Positions 8,141 to 18,282 of a stretch of DNA of 64,000 nucleotides are shown here, piece after piece. The position numbers and the translations under genes were made by a program. The stretch is from Jiangella gansuensis DSM 44835 (GTDB taxonomy: Bacteria; Actinomycetota; Actinomycetes; Jiangellales; Jiangellaceae). The first letter of the stretch is position 1. Every line of letters begins with the position of its first letter. The notes under the pieces were generated by a model. The model was not told where the DNA came from, did no database searches, and worked only from the letters and a program-made list of their open reading frames with translations. Location of the stretch: the NCBI RefSeq assembly GCF_000515395.1, contig NZ_KI911782.1, positions 1,921,827 through 1,985,826 of the forward strand, read 5' to 3'.

Positions 8141-9297
8141 CGGGTGGGCGTCGCCGGCGCCGCGGCCAGTGCTTCGACGAGCGGTGCGACGACGGCGCCG
8201 GCAGTGAATCGATGGGCGGCCGCGCGGCTGGCAGCCCGTGCCCGCGTGCGCACGGCGGGGTCCGCGACGGTCTCGATCGCCGTGGCAAGCGCCTCGACGT
8301 TCCCGGGTGGCACGAAGATCGCCGCGTCGCCGAAGGCGCGCCGCTGCGGTTCGGTGCCGCTCGTGATCACCGCACACCCGGCCGCCGCGCCCTGGTAGAC
8401 CTTGTTCGGGACGACAGCGAGCGCCTTGTCCGTGGTGCCGAAGATGCCGAGGCAGATGTCGTGACCGGCCACCAGACCCGGCAGGTCCGCGGGCTGGACC
8501 CATTCGTGCCAGGCCACGTCGACGGTGCTGCGCGTGCCGTCGGACGGACCGATACCGGCCAGGGTCGTCCTGACGGCCGGGGCGTCCTGTCCCGACCCCA
8601 CCAGGGTCGCCCGGATCCTGACGCCCCGGCGACCGAGCAGGCGCAGCGCCTCTGCGATCACCGGTGCGCCCTGAAGCGGGGTGAACAGACCGAAGAAGAC
8701 CACCGTGAGCGCGCCGTCATCAGTATCGAGCGTCCTCGCGGCCTCGGCTCGCGCTCCGGCGTCGAACCAGGCCTGGGTCGCACCGACGGCGACGACGACG
8801 GCGTCGTCGGCCCGCCGCGCCGGCACCTGCGCGGCGTGCTCGGCCGTGTCGGTGACGACGACGTCCGCCGCCGCGATCGCGAGCCGGTCGACTCCCGACA
8901 GCAGCAGGGTTCGCAGGCCGCCGCCCACGCCGCGGTCGCGGGCGGTACCGGCGGCGAAGACCAGGTGGTCCAGCACGACAGTGGCGGACGGGAAGAGGAC
9001 CCGGGCGAGCAGCACGTCGAAGTGGCCGAGGTACCCGACGAGTACGTGGCTCGGGTACTCGTCGCGGCCGAGCCGGCGTGCGCGGCGGGCGAGCGTGAGC
9101 CACCGCCGGCCCAGGCGCACGGCGAGGACCGGAACCAGCCACGGCTTCCTGAGGATCTCCACCCGCCGTGCCGTGTCGAGGCCGAGGGGTTCGGCGATCT
9201 CCCGGACCTCGATCCCGCGCTCACGCAAACCGTCGATGAGGACCTGGATCCTCGGGTGCGCCGCGGCGTCGTAGGTCCCGAACGCCAGCACCCTCAC
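8137..9297 (-). CDS. Glycosyltransferase, GT4-like (GT-B fold)
   Basis: A 386-residue soluble or membrane-associated glycosyltransferase. The N-terminal Rossmann half begins MRVLAFGTYDAAAHPRIQVL. The C-terminal half holds FFGLFTPLQGAPVIAEALRL (the nucleotide-sugar domain start) and YQGAAAGCAVITSGTEPQRR, then a typical ending with repeated surface helices. The GTG start overlaps the upstream stop by 4 bases, so the gene is translationally coupled to the GT2 gene before it. It probably adds a sugar to a lipid-linked intermediate on the cytoplasmic face. The sugar cannot be predicted. Confidence 0.8.
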   Translation of the reverse strand: MRVLAFGTYDAAAHPRIQVLIDGLRERGIEVREIAEPLGLDTARRVEILRKPWLVPVLAVRLGRRWLTLARRARRLGRDEYPSHVLVGYLGHFDVLLARVLFPSATVVLDHLVFAAGTARDRGVGGGLRTLLLSGVDRLAIAAADVVVTDTAEHAAQVPARRADDAVVVAVGATQAWFDAGARAEAARTLDTDDGALTVVFFGLFTPLQGAPVIAEALRLLGRRGVRIRATLVGSGQDAPAVRTTLAGIGPSDGTRSTVDVAWHEWVQPADLPGLVAGHDICLGIFGTTDKALAVVPNKVYQGAAAGCAVITSGTEPQRRAFGDAAIFVPPGNVEALATAIETVADPAVRTRARAASRAAAHRFTAGAVVAPLVEALAAAPATPTR

Positions 9298-10343
9298 GAC
9301 GCGACGGCCGTCTCGCTGGCGGCCAGTTCCTCGGCTTCTCGCGCGAGCTCCGGAGGCGCCGTGGACGGCCTACCCGCGCCACCGGCTGGCGCCGTGTCGC
9401 GCCTCGCAGCCCCGTACTGCACGGCCTTGATCCGTTCGAGGGACTCCTCCAGGAGGATGCGGTTGGTGCGCAGCAGGTCGACGATCACGAGGAGCGCGAA
9501 CGTCAGCAACGCGCCCACGAGCATCGCCGTTCCGAAGACGAGGGACTGGACATGGCCGTCACCGTCGCCGGCGAACCACAAGACGAGGAAGCGCACGAAG
9601 GGCACGAGCCCCGCCACCAGCATGGGCACGCCGATCCAGCCGAGGATCACGTTCGGCCGGTACATGAGGTAAGACCGGACGATCGCCCGCCCGGACAGGT
9701 ACATGTGCTGCCAAGGGCTCGTGAACAGGCGCGACTCGCGGGTCTTGGCGTTGGTAACGATCTGCAACGAGGTGATCGCCAGGCGCTTGTTGCCCGCCTG
9801 GATGATGGTCTCCATGCAGTAGCTGAACTGCGTGACCACGTTGAGCCGCAGGAGCGCGGCGCGTGAGTAGGCGCGGAAGCCGCTGGCGGCGTCCGGCAGG
9901 TCCGTGCCCGCGGCGAAGTTCACCACCCGCGAGCCGAACCTCTGCATCGCCTTCTTGAACGGCGAGAAGTGTGCGATGGTGCCCGTCTGCCGGTCCCCGA
10001 TGACCACGTCCGCCTGGCCGGCGATCACCGGCCAGACCAGGTCGGCGATGCGCTCCTGCGGGTACTGGTTGTCGCCGTCGGTGTTCACCACGATGTCCGC
10101 ACCGTGTGCCAGGGCGTAGTCGACGCCGTCGCGGAACGACCTGGCGAGCCCCATGGTGCGCGGATGACGCAGAACCTCCGCGCCGTAGGAACGGGCCACC
10201 TCGGCGGTCCGGTCCGTCGAGCCGTCGTCGATCACCAGCACGCGGACCTCGTCCACACCTGGGATCTCACGTGGGATCGACTTGAGTACCAGCGGCAGAG
10301 TCTCCTCCTCGTTGAGGCACGGGATCTGCACGAACAGCTTCAT
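9294..10343 (-). CDS. GT2 family glycosyltransferase, polyprenyl-phosphate sugar synthase type
   Basis: A 349-residue first gene of the minus-strand glycan operon. The GT-A catalytic domain shows IPCLNEEETLPLVL, VIDDGSTDRTAEVARSYGA and the metal-binding NTDGDNQYPQERI patch, followed by DLPDAASGFRAYSRAAL. Two membrane helices lie near residues 230-310 (VILGWIGVPMLVAGLVPFVR and a second after it). The layout is that of dolichol/polyprenyl-phosphate sugar synthases such as DPM1/ArnC-type enzymes. ATG 10343 has GAGGA 6 bases upstream. The enzyme likely makes the lipid-linked sugar donor that the GT-C proteins consume, which fits the operon. Confidence 0.85.
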   Translation of the reverse strand: MKLFVQIPCLNEEETLPLVLKSIPREIPGVDEVRVLVIDDGSTDRTAEVARSYGAEVLRHPRTMGLARSFRDGVDYALAHGADIVVNTDGDNQYPQERIADLVWPVIAGQADVVIGDRQTGTIAHFSPFKKAMQRFGSRVVNFAAGTDLPDAASGFRAYSRAALLRLNVVTQFSYCMETIIQAGNKRLAITSLQIVTNAKTRESRLFTSPWQHMYLSGRAIVRSYLMYRPNVILGWIGVPMLVAGLVPFVRFLVLWFAGDGDGHVQSLVFGTAMLVGALLTFALLVIVDLLRTNRILLEESLERIKAVQYGAARRDTAPAGGAGRPSTAPPELAREAEELAASETAVAS

Positions 10344-10644
10344 AACATCCTCGCGCGGGGGCTGCAGACGGAGAAGTCGCGAGCAGGCTAACCCAGGCGG
10401 CCACGGCGCCTTTCGCGGTCGCCGAGCGGCTGCCACGCACCGGCGAAGCGCTGCGGACCTGCGGTTTCGCCCGCTGCCAGCCGCACGAGGCGGGCAGCTG
10501 AATCCGAAGGCGTCGTACGGCGCCCACGCAGTGTTTCTCGAAGGTTCACAAGGCGGCTACGTTCGCCCGACGAGCAGGGGGAGCGGAGTTCTCGACCGGC
10601 CAGCACGGACGCCCGGCACCCCGGAGCAGCTTGCCGTCGAACCG
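10344..10644. other. Upstream region of the glycan operon, no gene seen
   Basis: About 300 bases between the GT2 start and the stop of the regulator remnant. The open frames here have no family resemblance. The operon promoter should lie in it; no clear -35/-10 pair was found by eye. Confidence 0.4.
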
Positions 10645-11734
10645 TCAGTGGCGTGTGGGCGAGGCCGTGACCTGCTCGAGGACTGCGTCGAGTTCGCGTT
10701 GAAGCGTGCGCTGCACCGTGGCGTCCGTGGGTGGTTCGCGGGGGTCCTCCGCGGTCGCCAGAGCTTCTTCGAAGTAGCCGATGCTCAGGATCGGTTCGCC
10801 GGCGTCGCGGTGGGCCCGGGCCAGTGCTGCCAGCAGTGGTCGCCGGCCGGGCGTGTAGCCGGTGTCGTCGGCGATGCGCAGGGCGGTGTGGAGCGGTTCG
10901 ACGGCGTCGGCCGGACGGCCGAGGGCGGCTCGCGCCAGGCCGAGGTTCTTGTGTGCGTCGACGCCGAGGTACGGGTCGGCGCCCTCGAGTTCGCGCCAGA
11001 TCGTGATGGCGTCGGCCGCCTGCTGCGCGGCGGCGGTGTACCGGCCGGATTCGAGGTGGTGCTCGGCGAGTGTGCTCGCGGTGATGCCGTAGCTGCGGCG
11101 GTTTGCCGCCGAGGTCGTGGGCGGCGAGGGCTTCGCCGAACGCACGCAGCGCCGCGGCGTCGTCACCGGTGGCCTGGTGCGCGAGGGCCAGGGTAGTGAG
11201 GCCGCGGCCCAACCGGGTGTGGTCACCGGTGGCCCGGTGGTGTGCGACGAAGGGCAGGACGTGCGCGGCGGCCGTGGCGCCGTCGCCGGCCCGCAGGGCG
11301 TGGTGACCGACGGTTTGCATCACACCGTCGACCCGGAGGCGGCCCGGCACGAGCCGTGTGGCCAGGCCGGTGAGTACCTGGTGACGGTGGAACGGCTGGC
11401 GGGTTCGGGCGAGGTGCTGCCGTACGAGCTGGCGTTCACGGCCGAGCCTGGTCTGGGCCAGCGCCGCGCCGCCGCTCCCGGATCCCGGTGGGTCGGGACC
11501 GGGCAGTCGGAGCGGCCGCAGCGCCGCGTACATCTCGTTGCCCGAGGCCGCCAGGATGATGCGGTGGAACTCGATGTCGGCCGTCAGGTAGCGCATCGGG
11601 CAGCGCGACGTGCCGAATCGGCGCATGTCCTCGGCCGCGGACCGCAGCGCCTCGCGCTGGTCCTCGGTGGCCCGGATGGTGGCCAGATGCGCCGCTATGG
11701 GTTCGATACCCTCATCGCCCTCCGGCATCGTCAT
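10645..11734 (-). pseudogene. Joined remains of a GntR (FCD) regulator and a TPR protein, frameshifted
   Basis: Reading leftwards, the first 60 codons (11734 to about 11545) encode an FCD-domain segment of a GntR-type repressor: EPIAAHLATIRATEDQREAL, YLTADIEFHRIILAASGNEM, which stops abruptly. The frame then changes character to TPR-like helices (RLGRGLTTLALAHQATGDDA, ALRAFGEALAAHD). Near 11100 the frame shifts, and the TPR protein continues as TLAEHHLESGRYTAAAQQAA, LGVDAHKNLGLARAALGRPA and YFEEALATAEDP to a stop at 10645. So a GntR gene lacking its HTH is fused to a TPR-containing regulator lacking its N-terminus, and the second part carries a frameshift. No working product is expected. Confidence 0.7.
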
Positions 11735-11858
11735 CTCCCCTGGTCAGGACCTTCGAGGCGACGGAACGACGACGACCACCGCCATCGGCCCGTCGCCCAT
11801 CGTCGACACCAACGGTGCACCTTGTCGAGACGGTCCGGGATCACTCCGACGGGGTGAA

Positions 11859-13121
<1,263 letters not shown>

Positions 13122-13227
13122 GCCGCTCTCCGCTCGCTCGCCGGCCGATGTCGAAGCCCGATACTAGCGGTTGGGCGACCTACGGCCGTCGACGGACCAT
13201 GTCACGGCCAGGCGCTAGCGTCGGCCC

Positions 13228-13992
13228 GTGGCCTTCGACTACGACAGTGAACTGCGCTACCTGGACCCATCTTTCCGCGCGTCCCTCGGAATCCGTAGCG
13301 GGGATCACGTGCTCGACGTCGGTTGCGGCAGCGGTCGCACCACCCGCGACGCGGCCAGGATCGCGGCGGAAGGCCGGGTGGTGGGCGTGGACGTCTCGCA
13401 GGCGCGTATCGAGGAGGCTCGCGAGCTCGCCGCCGCCGATGGACTGCGCAACGTCGTGTTCGAGGTCGCCGACGCGCAGACACATCCGTTCCGCGATGCG
13501 GAGTTCGACCTGGTGATGAGCCGCTTCGGGACGATGTTCTTCACCGATCCGATGGCGGCGTTCACGAACCTCGCGCGGTCGACCACGACCGGCGGGCGCC
13601 TGGTGATGACCGTCTGGCAGGAGCGCGCCGTCAACGAGTGGGCGGGCCCGCTGATCGACGCCATCCTGGGTGACTCGGCCGAGGCTCCCGCCGACGACAG
13701 CGCGTTCTCCCTTGCCGATCGGGAGTCGACGCGGTCGTTGCTCGAATCCGCGGGATTCGGCGACGTCGGGTTCTCGGACGTGTCACGGCCGGTCTGGTAC
13801 GGGGCCGACGTCGACGCGGCCTTCGACGCGGTGCTGCAGCTGCGGGGTCCGCAGGAGGTCCTCGGCCGGTTCACCGGGGCCGCGCTGCACCGTGCCATGG
13901 GCCGGCTGCGCACCCAGCTCGCCGCGCACGCGACCCCGGAAGGGGTGCTCTTCGGCTCCCGCGCCTGGATCGTCGTCGCCCGTCGTCGATGA
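13228..13992 (+). CDS. Class I SAM-dependent methyltransferase (UbiE-like)
   Basis: A 254-residue cytoplasmic methyltransferase. Motif I (VLDVGCGSGRTTRDAA), the acidic end of strand 2 (VVGVDVSQARIEEAREL), motif II (FRDAEFDLVMSRFGTMFF) and the post-core strand GGRLVMTVWQE are all present in order. The C-terminal cap (SLLESAGFGDVGFSDVSRPV) resembles methyltransferases acting on small hydrophobic or secondary-metabolite substrates. The start is the GTG at 13228. The gene is monocistronic and divergent from the permease. Substrate unknown. Confidence 0.88.
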   Translation: MAFDYDSELRYLDPSFRASLGIRSGDHVLDVGCGSGRTTRDAARIAAEGRVVGVDVSQARIEEARELAAADGLRNVVFEVADAQTHPFRDAEFDLVMSRFGTMFFTDPMAAFTNLARSTTTGGRLVMTVWQERAVNEWAGPLIDAILGDSAEAPADDSAFSLADRESTRSLLESAGFGDVGFSDVSRPVWYGADVDAAFDAVLQLRGPQEVLGRFTGAALHRAMGRLRTQLAAHATPEGVLFGSRAWIVVARRR

Positions 13993-14003
13993 GCACCGGT
14001 GCC

Positions 14004-14420
14004 GCGGGCGGCTGGGTGTTCCGCCGGCTCCGCAACGCGATTTGGCGGTGGTTCACCGACCCATCGTCACGGCCGATGTTGGAGCCCGAGTGGACCCGAA
14101 TCTCCGCGGCTCTGGTGAGCGACCTCCGTGCAACGTACGCGCGCCGTTCAGAGACGCCGACGTCACCTCGCTGGTCGACGACCTGCTGGCTCGTAGCGCG
14201 AGTTCCGGGAGTTGTGGGAACGTCACGACGTCGCCGTTCGCCGGTCCGACATCAAGTCCATCGTGCACCCTTAGGTGGGCGTGGTTCAGCTGCGGTGCGA
14301 GATCCTGCTCACCCCAGCCGCCGACATCCAATTGCTCGCCTCCTTCCCGCTCGAAGGACACCGACGCGGCCGAGAAGCTCCAACTTGGAATGGGCTGGCG
14401 TCGTCGGGGTACCGGCGAGG
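14004..14420 (+). pseudogene. Decayed C-terminal domain of an MmyB-type XRE regulator
   Basis: Only the sensor half remains, and it is spread over all three frames. RNAIWRWFTDPSSRPMLEPE through LVSDLRATYARR is in one frame (to about 14140). DADVTSLVDDLLARS is in the next. EFRELWERHDVAVRRSDIKS then IVHP lies in the third, where an in-frame TAG replaces the usual HP-Glu codon before VGVVQLRCEILLTPAADIQL. A final shift gives TDAAEKLQL. That is at least three frameshifts and one nonsense codon. The HTH half is gone, cut where the methyltransferase gene ends. The order of segments matches the intact regulator at 1235-2077, so the family assignment is firm. Confidence 0.8.
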
Positions 14421-14457
14421 AGCATCCGACCACACCGCAGTGAAAGGTGCACCAGCC

Positions 14458-15339
14458 ATGTTCTTCCACCGCCAAGAACTCCAACATGCCGCCAAACCTG
14501 ACCGACCCGACGCGGTCTACGCCCGTAAGCTCCAGGAAGTACTCGGTGGGCAGTACGGTGAGATCACCGTCGCCATGCAGTACGGGTTCCAGTCGTGGAA
14601 CGTGCACCTTCCCGGGAAGTACCGTGATCTGCTCTATGGGATCGGCGCGGAAGAGTTCGGGCACGTCGAGATGCTCGCGACCATGATCGCTCAGTTGCTG
14701 GAGAAGGCGCCTGTCGGTGTCACCGAGGATGCCGTGCAGGACGACCCGACCGTCGCGGCGGTGGTCGGTGGTACTGATATCCAACACGCCATCGTGGCCG
14801 GGGCCGGTGCCCGTCCGGTGGATAGCATGGGCAACCCGTGGACGGCCGGTTACGTCACGGCCAGCGGCAATCTGCTGGCCGATTTCACCGCCAATGCCAA
14901 CGCCGAGATGCAGGGCCGGTTGCAGGTGGCCCGGTTGTACAACATGACCGACGATGCCGGCGTGCGGGATCTGCTGTCGTTCTTGATCGCTCGCGACACC
15001 ATGCACCAGAACCAGTGGATCGCGGCCGCCCGGGAACTGCAGGAAGAAGGGTTGGAGAATCTCCCCGTGCCCAGCAACTTCCCGCAGTCGCAGGAGGACG
15101 GGGAGGTCGCCTACCAGTACATCAACTTCTCCGACGGAGAGCACGCGTCCGAAGGTAGCTGGGCCAGCGGGCCGTCCCCGGATGGCAAGGGCGAGTTCCA
15201 GTACGTTGCCCAGCCCCCGGCCGGTGCCGCGATGCCCAAGCCGACCAGGCCCGATTCCCGGCTTTACGGCACGACCGACGTGCCGAACATCGTCGAGAAG
15301 ACGGCCGGCAAGGCCCAGGACATGCTGCACAAGGAATGA
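14458..15339 (+). CDS. Manganese catalase
   Basis: A 293-residue di-manganese, non-haem catalase that dismutates hydrogen peroxide in the cytoplasm. The four-helix ferritin-like core has the expected metal ligands: Glu35 in QYGEITVAMQYG, Glu66 and His69 in GAEEFGHVEM, Glu150 in NANAEMQGRLQVARLYNMTD, and His183 in IARDTMHQNQW. Positions 35/66/69 agree exactly with the well-studied Lactobacillus enzyme. The C-terminal third is the usual extended arm (YQYINFSDGEHASEGSWASG). ATG 14458 is preceded by AAAGGTG. It opens the stress/respiration block; no partner in the same transcript is obvious. Confidence 0.95.
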   Translation: MFFHRQELQHAAKPDRPDAVYARKLQEVLGGQYGEITVAMQYGFQSWNVHLPGKYRDLLYGIGAEEFGHVEMLATMIAQLLEKAPVGVTEDAVQDDPTVAAVVGGTDIQHAIVAGAGARPVDSMGNPWTAGYVTASGNLLADFTANANAEMQGRLQVARLYNMTDDAGVRDLLSFLIARDTMHQNQWIAAARELQEEGLENLPVPSNFPQSQEDGEVAYQYINFSDGEHASEGSWASGPSPDGKGEFQYVAQPPAGAAMPKPTRPDSRLYGTTDVPNIVEKTAGKAQDMLHKE

Positions 15340-15437
15340 GCGCTCCAGGATTCGTCGGCGCGAACACACACGCGTGACCCGCATCCGTCCCGTTCTCCAG
15401 CAGGACGGGACGGACGGCCCCGGCTGAGGAGGGCGAG

Positions 15438-15932
15438 ATGGTCGGTGACAACGGGCGCGCGGATGCGCCGGAGCCCATGGCCAACCGGTCCCTGACGGTC
15501 GGCGCCATGATCGGCGTGGCCGTGATGGCCGCCGTGGACGAGGTCGTGTTCCACCAGCTGTTGGGCTGGCACCATTTCTACGATCGTTCCGCAACGGACG
15601 TGGCGCTCATGTCCGATGGCCTTCTTCACGCGGCCGAACTCGTGTTGCTCGTCGCCGGTTTCGTGCTCCTGAGTGACCTTCGCAGGCGCGGGACGCTCGC
15701 TGTCGGCGCCGCCTGGGCGGGTGTACTGCTCGGCTCGGGAGCGTTCCAGGTGTGGGACGGGCTCGTCCACCACAAGGTTCTACGGCTCCATCAAGTCCGG
15801 TACGGCGTGGACCTGTTGCCCTATGACATGACGTGGAACGCCGTCGGGGTGGTGCTGTTGGCTGCCGGTGTCGCACTCGCGAGACGGTCACGGCGCAGCA
15901 GTGGTGGACGTCGGCGGCGAGCCGCTGGCTGA
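15438..15932 (+). CDS. DUF2243 membrane protein
   Basis: A 164-residue inner-membrane protein with four predicted helices. Conserved His-rich loops typical of DUF2243 are seen: AAVDEVVFHQLLGWHHFYD after helix 1, GLLHAAELVLLVAGFVLL in helix 2, and WDGLVHHKVLRLHQVRYGVD before helix 4. Clustered histidines suggest metal or haem contact, but no function is established. A GAGGGCGAG stretch precedes the ATG. The next gene, a CtaG-like oxidase assembly factor, starts only 5 bases downstream. This DUF2243-CtaG pairing is common in actinobacteria and points to a respiratory or copper-handling role. Confidence 0.88.
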   Translation: MVGDNGRADAPEPMANRSLTVGAMIGVAVMAAVDEVVFHQLLGWHHFYDRSATDVALMSDGLLHAAELVLLVAGFVLLSDLRRRGTLAVGAAWAGVLLGSGAFQVWDGLVHHKVLRLHQVRYGVDLLPYDMTWNAVGVVLLAAGVALARRSRRSSGGRRRRAAG

Positions 15933-15937
15933 CAGCC

Positions 15938-16810
15938 ATGCTGACGGCCTTCGCGCACGCGCAGCACGCTGCTGGTTCCGGACCGGCGGGCTGGATCGTT
16001 CCCGCCCTGGCGGTTGCCATGGTGAGCGGCGGATATCTCGCGGCTGTGCGGAAGTACTCACGACGCACTCTGCGCCGCTGGCCGATGGCGAGAACGGGCG
16101 CCTTCGTGGCCGGCGCGGCGATGCTGGGGCTCGCTGCATCGCCGCCAGTGCGCATGCTCGCCGACAGCGACCCGCGCGGGCACATGGTGCAGCACCTCCT
16201 GATCGGGATGTACGCCCCCCTGGCGCTCGTCCTGGCGGCTCCGATGACCGTCCTGCTGGCGGCGTTGCCGCCGAGGCGTGCCAGGGCGTTGACCACTGTG
16301 TTGCGGTGCAGTCTGGTCCGCGTCCTGTCTCATCCGGCCACAGCGGGACTCGCCACGACAGCCGGCCTCTACGTGCTCTATCTCACCCCGCTGCACGCCG
16401 CCAGCGCTGACAGCGCGATCTTGCACAGCGGTGTTCACCTGCACTTTCTGCTCGCCGGTTACCTGTTCGCCTGGTCGATCGTCGGACCCGACCCCGCACC
16501 TCGGCGCCCCGGCCGGCCGACGCGAATCGCCGTTCTCATCGTGGTGGCCGGTGCGCATGCGTATGTGGCCAAGCTCCTGTATGCCGGCGCCGCCGAGCTT
16601 CCACCGGGTGCCGGCTACGCGCCTGAGCTCGTCCGGCAGGCTGCGCAGATCATGTACTACGGCGGTGATCTCGCCGAGCTGCTCATCGCCGTGGTGCTGT
16701 TCACCGCATGGTCAGGCCGGCGGCGCGAACGCTCACGGCCGACGAACCGGCCGGCGGTATTCGCCTTCTCTCGACCGCGGCGCGTCAGCACGGTCATCAG
16801 CCCGCCCTAA
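15938..16810 (+). CDS. Cytochrome c oxidase assembly factor, CtaG/caa3 type
   Basis: A 290-residue polytopic membrane protein of the CtaG_Cox family, which helps copper insertion or assembly of haem-copper oxidases. About seven helices are seen. Conserved patches are DPRGHMVQHLLIGMYAPLAL (His-rich, probable metal site), HSGVHLHFLLAGYLFAWSIV, and QIMYYGGDLAELLIAVVLF near the end. ATG 15938 is chosen since the DUF2243 gene stops at 15932; a GTG at 15887 would give a 17-residue extension overlapping it. The context with CuA- and CuB-containing oxidase subunits 4 kb downstream fits. Confidence 0.85.
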   Translation: MLTAFAHAQHAAGSGPAGWIVPALAVAMVSGGYLAAVRKYSRRTLRRWPMARTGAFVAGAAMLGLAASPPVRMLADSDPRGHMVQHLLIGMYAPLALVLAAPMTVLLAALPPRRARALTTVLRCSLVRVLSHPATAGLATTAGLYVLYLTPLHAASADSAILHSGVHLHFLLAGYLFAWSIVGPDPAPRRPGRPTRIAVLIVVAGAHAYVAKLLYAGAAELPPGAGYAPELVRQAAQIMYYGGDLAELLIAVVLFTAWSGRRRERSRPTNRPAVFAFSRPRRVSTVISPP

Positions 16811-16884
16811 TCGCGGCCGGGAATGAACGCCTCGACTGTGGGCAAAAGCAACCATGTCCATCACTGACGATGAAAGGAACCGCC

Positions 16885-17541
16885 GTGAATGTCCGACGAC
16901 TGGCCGCGGCCGGCGTCGGAGCAATTGCTCTGACGCTGCTCGCCACCACAACAGCGCAAGCACAGCAGCAGGAGCTGTCCGACCAGGACCGGAGCTTCTT
17001 GATTCAGGCCCACCAGAGCAACCTGGCCGAGATCGCCTCCGGCGAGGCGGCGGTCGCCCAGGCGACCACCGAGCTGGTGCGCTCCCAGGGACAGATGCTC
17101 ATCACCGACCATACGATGCTTGACACGTCACTTCAGCGAGTCGCTGCCGCTCACGGCGTCGACCTGCCATCTGAACCCACTGCTGAACAACAGGCGCAAC
17201 TAGCCGAGGTGACCGCCCAAGAAGGCATGGCGTTCGATCAGGCGTGGACACGGCTGCAGATCACCGCGCACCAGGCGGCCCTCGCGATCGGTGATCAAGA
17301 ACTGCAAAGCGGCAGCGCAGCCGACGTCGTCGCGCTGGCGGAGGAATCCGCTCCCGTCATCCAGAAACACCTGACCATGATCGAGTCTGGAGAGGCGCCG
17401 GCCCCCGACGGCGTTGACGCCGGAACCGGTGGCCATGCAGCGGCGGAGCAGCGGGACGTCGGCCCGGGGACGTGGGCACTTGCCGTTGGTGGGTTGCTCC
17501 TGGTCGCGGTCAGCTCGGCCGCGTTGCGTCGCCGAGGTTGA
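16885..17541 (+). CDS. Exported DUF4142 protein with C-terminal anchor
   Basis: A 218-residue exported protein. The signal peptide is VRRLAAAGVGAIALTLLATT followed by TAQA, then a ferritin-like helical DUF4142 domain (LSDQDRSFLIQAHQSNLAEI, GQMLITDHTMLDTSLQRVAA, LQITAHQAALAIGDQEL). It closes with a membrane helix and RRRG tail. GTG 16885 is favoured over ATG 16870 because AAAGGA sits 8 bases upstream. DUF4142 proteins are linked to stress and copper-related loci. The biochemical role is not established. It is followed closely by the sortase gene, 6 bases away, so probably cotranscribed. Confidence 0.85.
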   Translation: MNVRRLAAAGVGAIALTLLATTTAQAQQQELSDQDRSFLIQAHQSNLAEIASGEAAVAQATTELVRSQGQMLITDHTMLDTSLQRVAAAHGVDLPSEPTAEQQAQLAEVTAQEGMAFDQAWTRLQITAHQAALAIGDQELQSGSAADVVALAEESAPVIQKHLTMIESGEAPAPDGVDAGTGGHAAAEQRDVGPGTWALAVGGLLLVAVSSAALRRRG

Positions 17542-17547
17542 TCTCGA

Positions 17548-18216
17548 ATGAGCTGCGGACAACGTCGGATCAAACGACACTTGGCCCGCGCTGGACTCGT
17601 CCTCGGCGGAACTCTTGTCGCCGTCTCAGCTCATCTCGCAATATCAGGCGACGGTCCGGTGACGGTGGCTGAGGTCGGGTTCGGTCCGAACACGGCTCTG
17701 GACACCGCAACGCCACCGAACCACGCATCACGACCCAGCACAGTCCCGTCCCCGCCCGCCGTGTTCGACACGTCGTCGCCGCCGGTACGTATGCACGTCC
17801 TGGGCCGGGACGTCACCGTGGAACCCGTGGGCTTGCTCGCCGACGGGAGTATGGAGTTGCCCGCGAGTCCGCACACGGCCGGCTGGTGGGCACCGGGCGC
17901 CGCGCCCGGCGACGCCGCCGGCACCGTCGTCGTCGCCGGTCACGTGGACACCGCGGCGGACGGACCCGGCATTTTCGCCCAGATTGCCGCCGGCATTTCC
18001 ACCGGTTCAAACATTATCCTCAACAGCGCTGACGGCCAGAGCTGGCACTATGTCGTGACGGAGCGGCGCCATCACGACAAGGCCGCCCTGCCCGCAGACC
18101 TCTTCGCCAGAACCGGTGCACCCCGCCTGGCGCTGATCACCTGCACAGGACCCTTCGACGAGGACGCCGGCGGATACACACGGAACCTCGTCGTCATTGC
18201 CGAGCCGGGCTCCTGA
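17548..18216 (+). CDS. Class F sortase
   Basis: A 222-residue membrane-anchored transpeptidase. One N-terminal helix (ARAGLVLGGTLVAVSAHLA) and a Pro/Thr-rich linker lead to the sortase beta-barrel from about residue 80. The catalytic triad is visible: His132 in VVVAGHVDTA, Cys199 in LALITCTGPF, Arg212 in GGYTRNLVVIAE. Short length and the N-terminal anchor fit class F, the actinobacterial housekeeping-like class. It would cleave LPXTG-type signals and attach proteins outside the membrane. An LPDTG-bearing surface protein is encoded at 23914-25149 and is a candidate substrate. Confidence 0.92.
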   Translation: MSCGQRRIKRHLARAGLVLGGTLVAVSAHLAISGDGPVTVAEVGFGPNTALDTATPPNHASRPSTVPSPPAVFDTSSPPVRMHVLGRDVTVEPVGLLADGSMELPASPHTAGWWAPGAAPGDAAGTVVVAGHVDTAADGPGIFAQIAAGISTGSNIILNSADGQSWHYVVTERRHHDKAALPADLFARTGAPRLALITCTGPFDEDAGGYTRNLVVIAEPGS

Positions 18217-18225
18217 CATGCCTCG

Positions 18226-18258
18226 GACCCGGCACACACAGAAGTGCGCGGCCGGGTC
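18226..18258. terminator. Hairpin between convergent sortase and DUF4383 genes
   Basis: GACCCGGC at 18226-18233 pairs perfectly with GCCGGGTC at 18251-18258 around a 17-base loop. It lies 10 bases after the sortase stop and 25 bases before the end of the minus-strand gene, so it may serve both directions. There is no T-run, as is usual in high-GC terminators. Confidence 0.55.
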
Positions 18259-18282
18259 GAAGCAACCGGTTCACCGCGGCGG

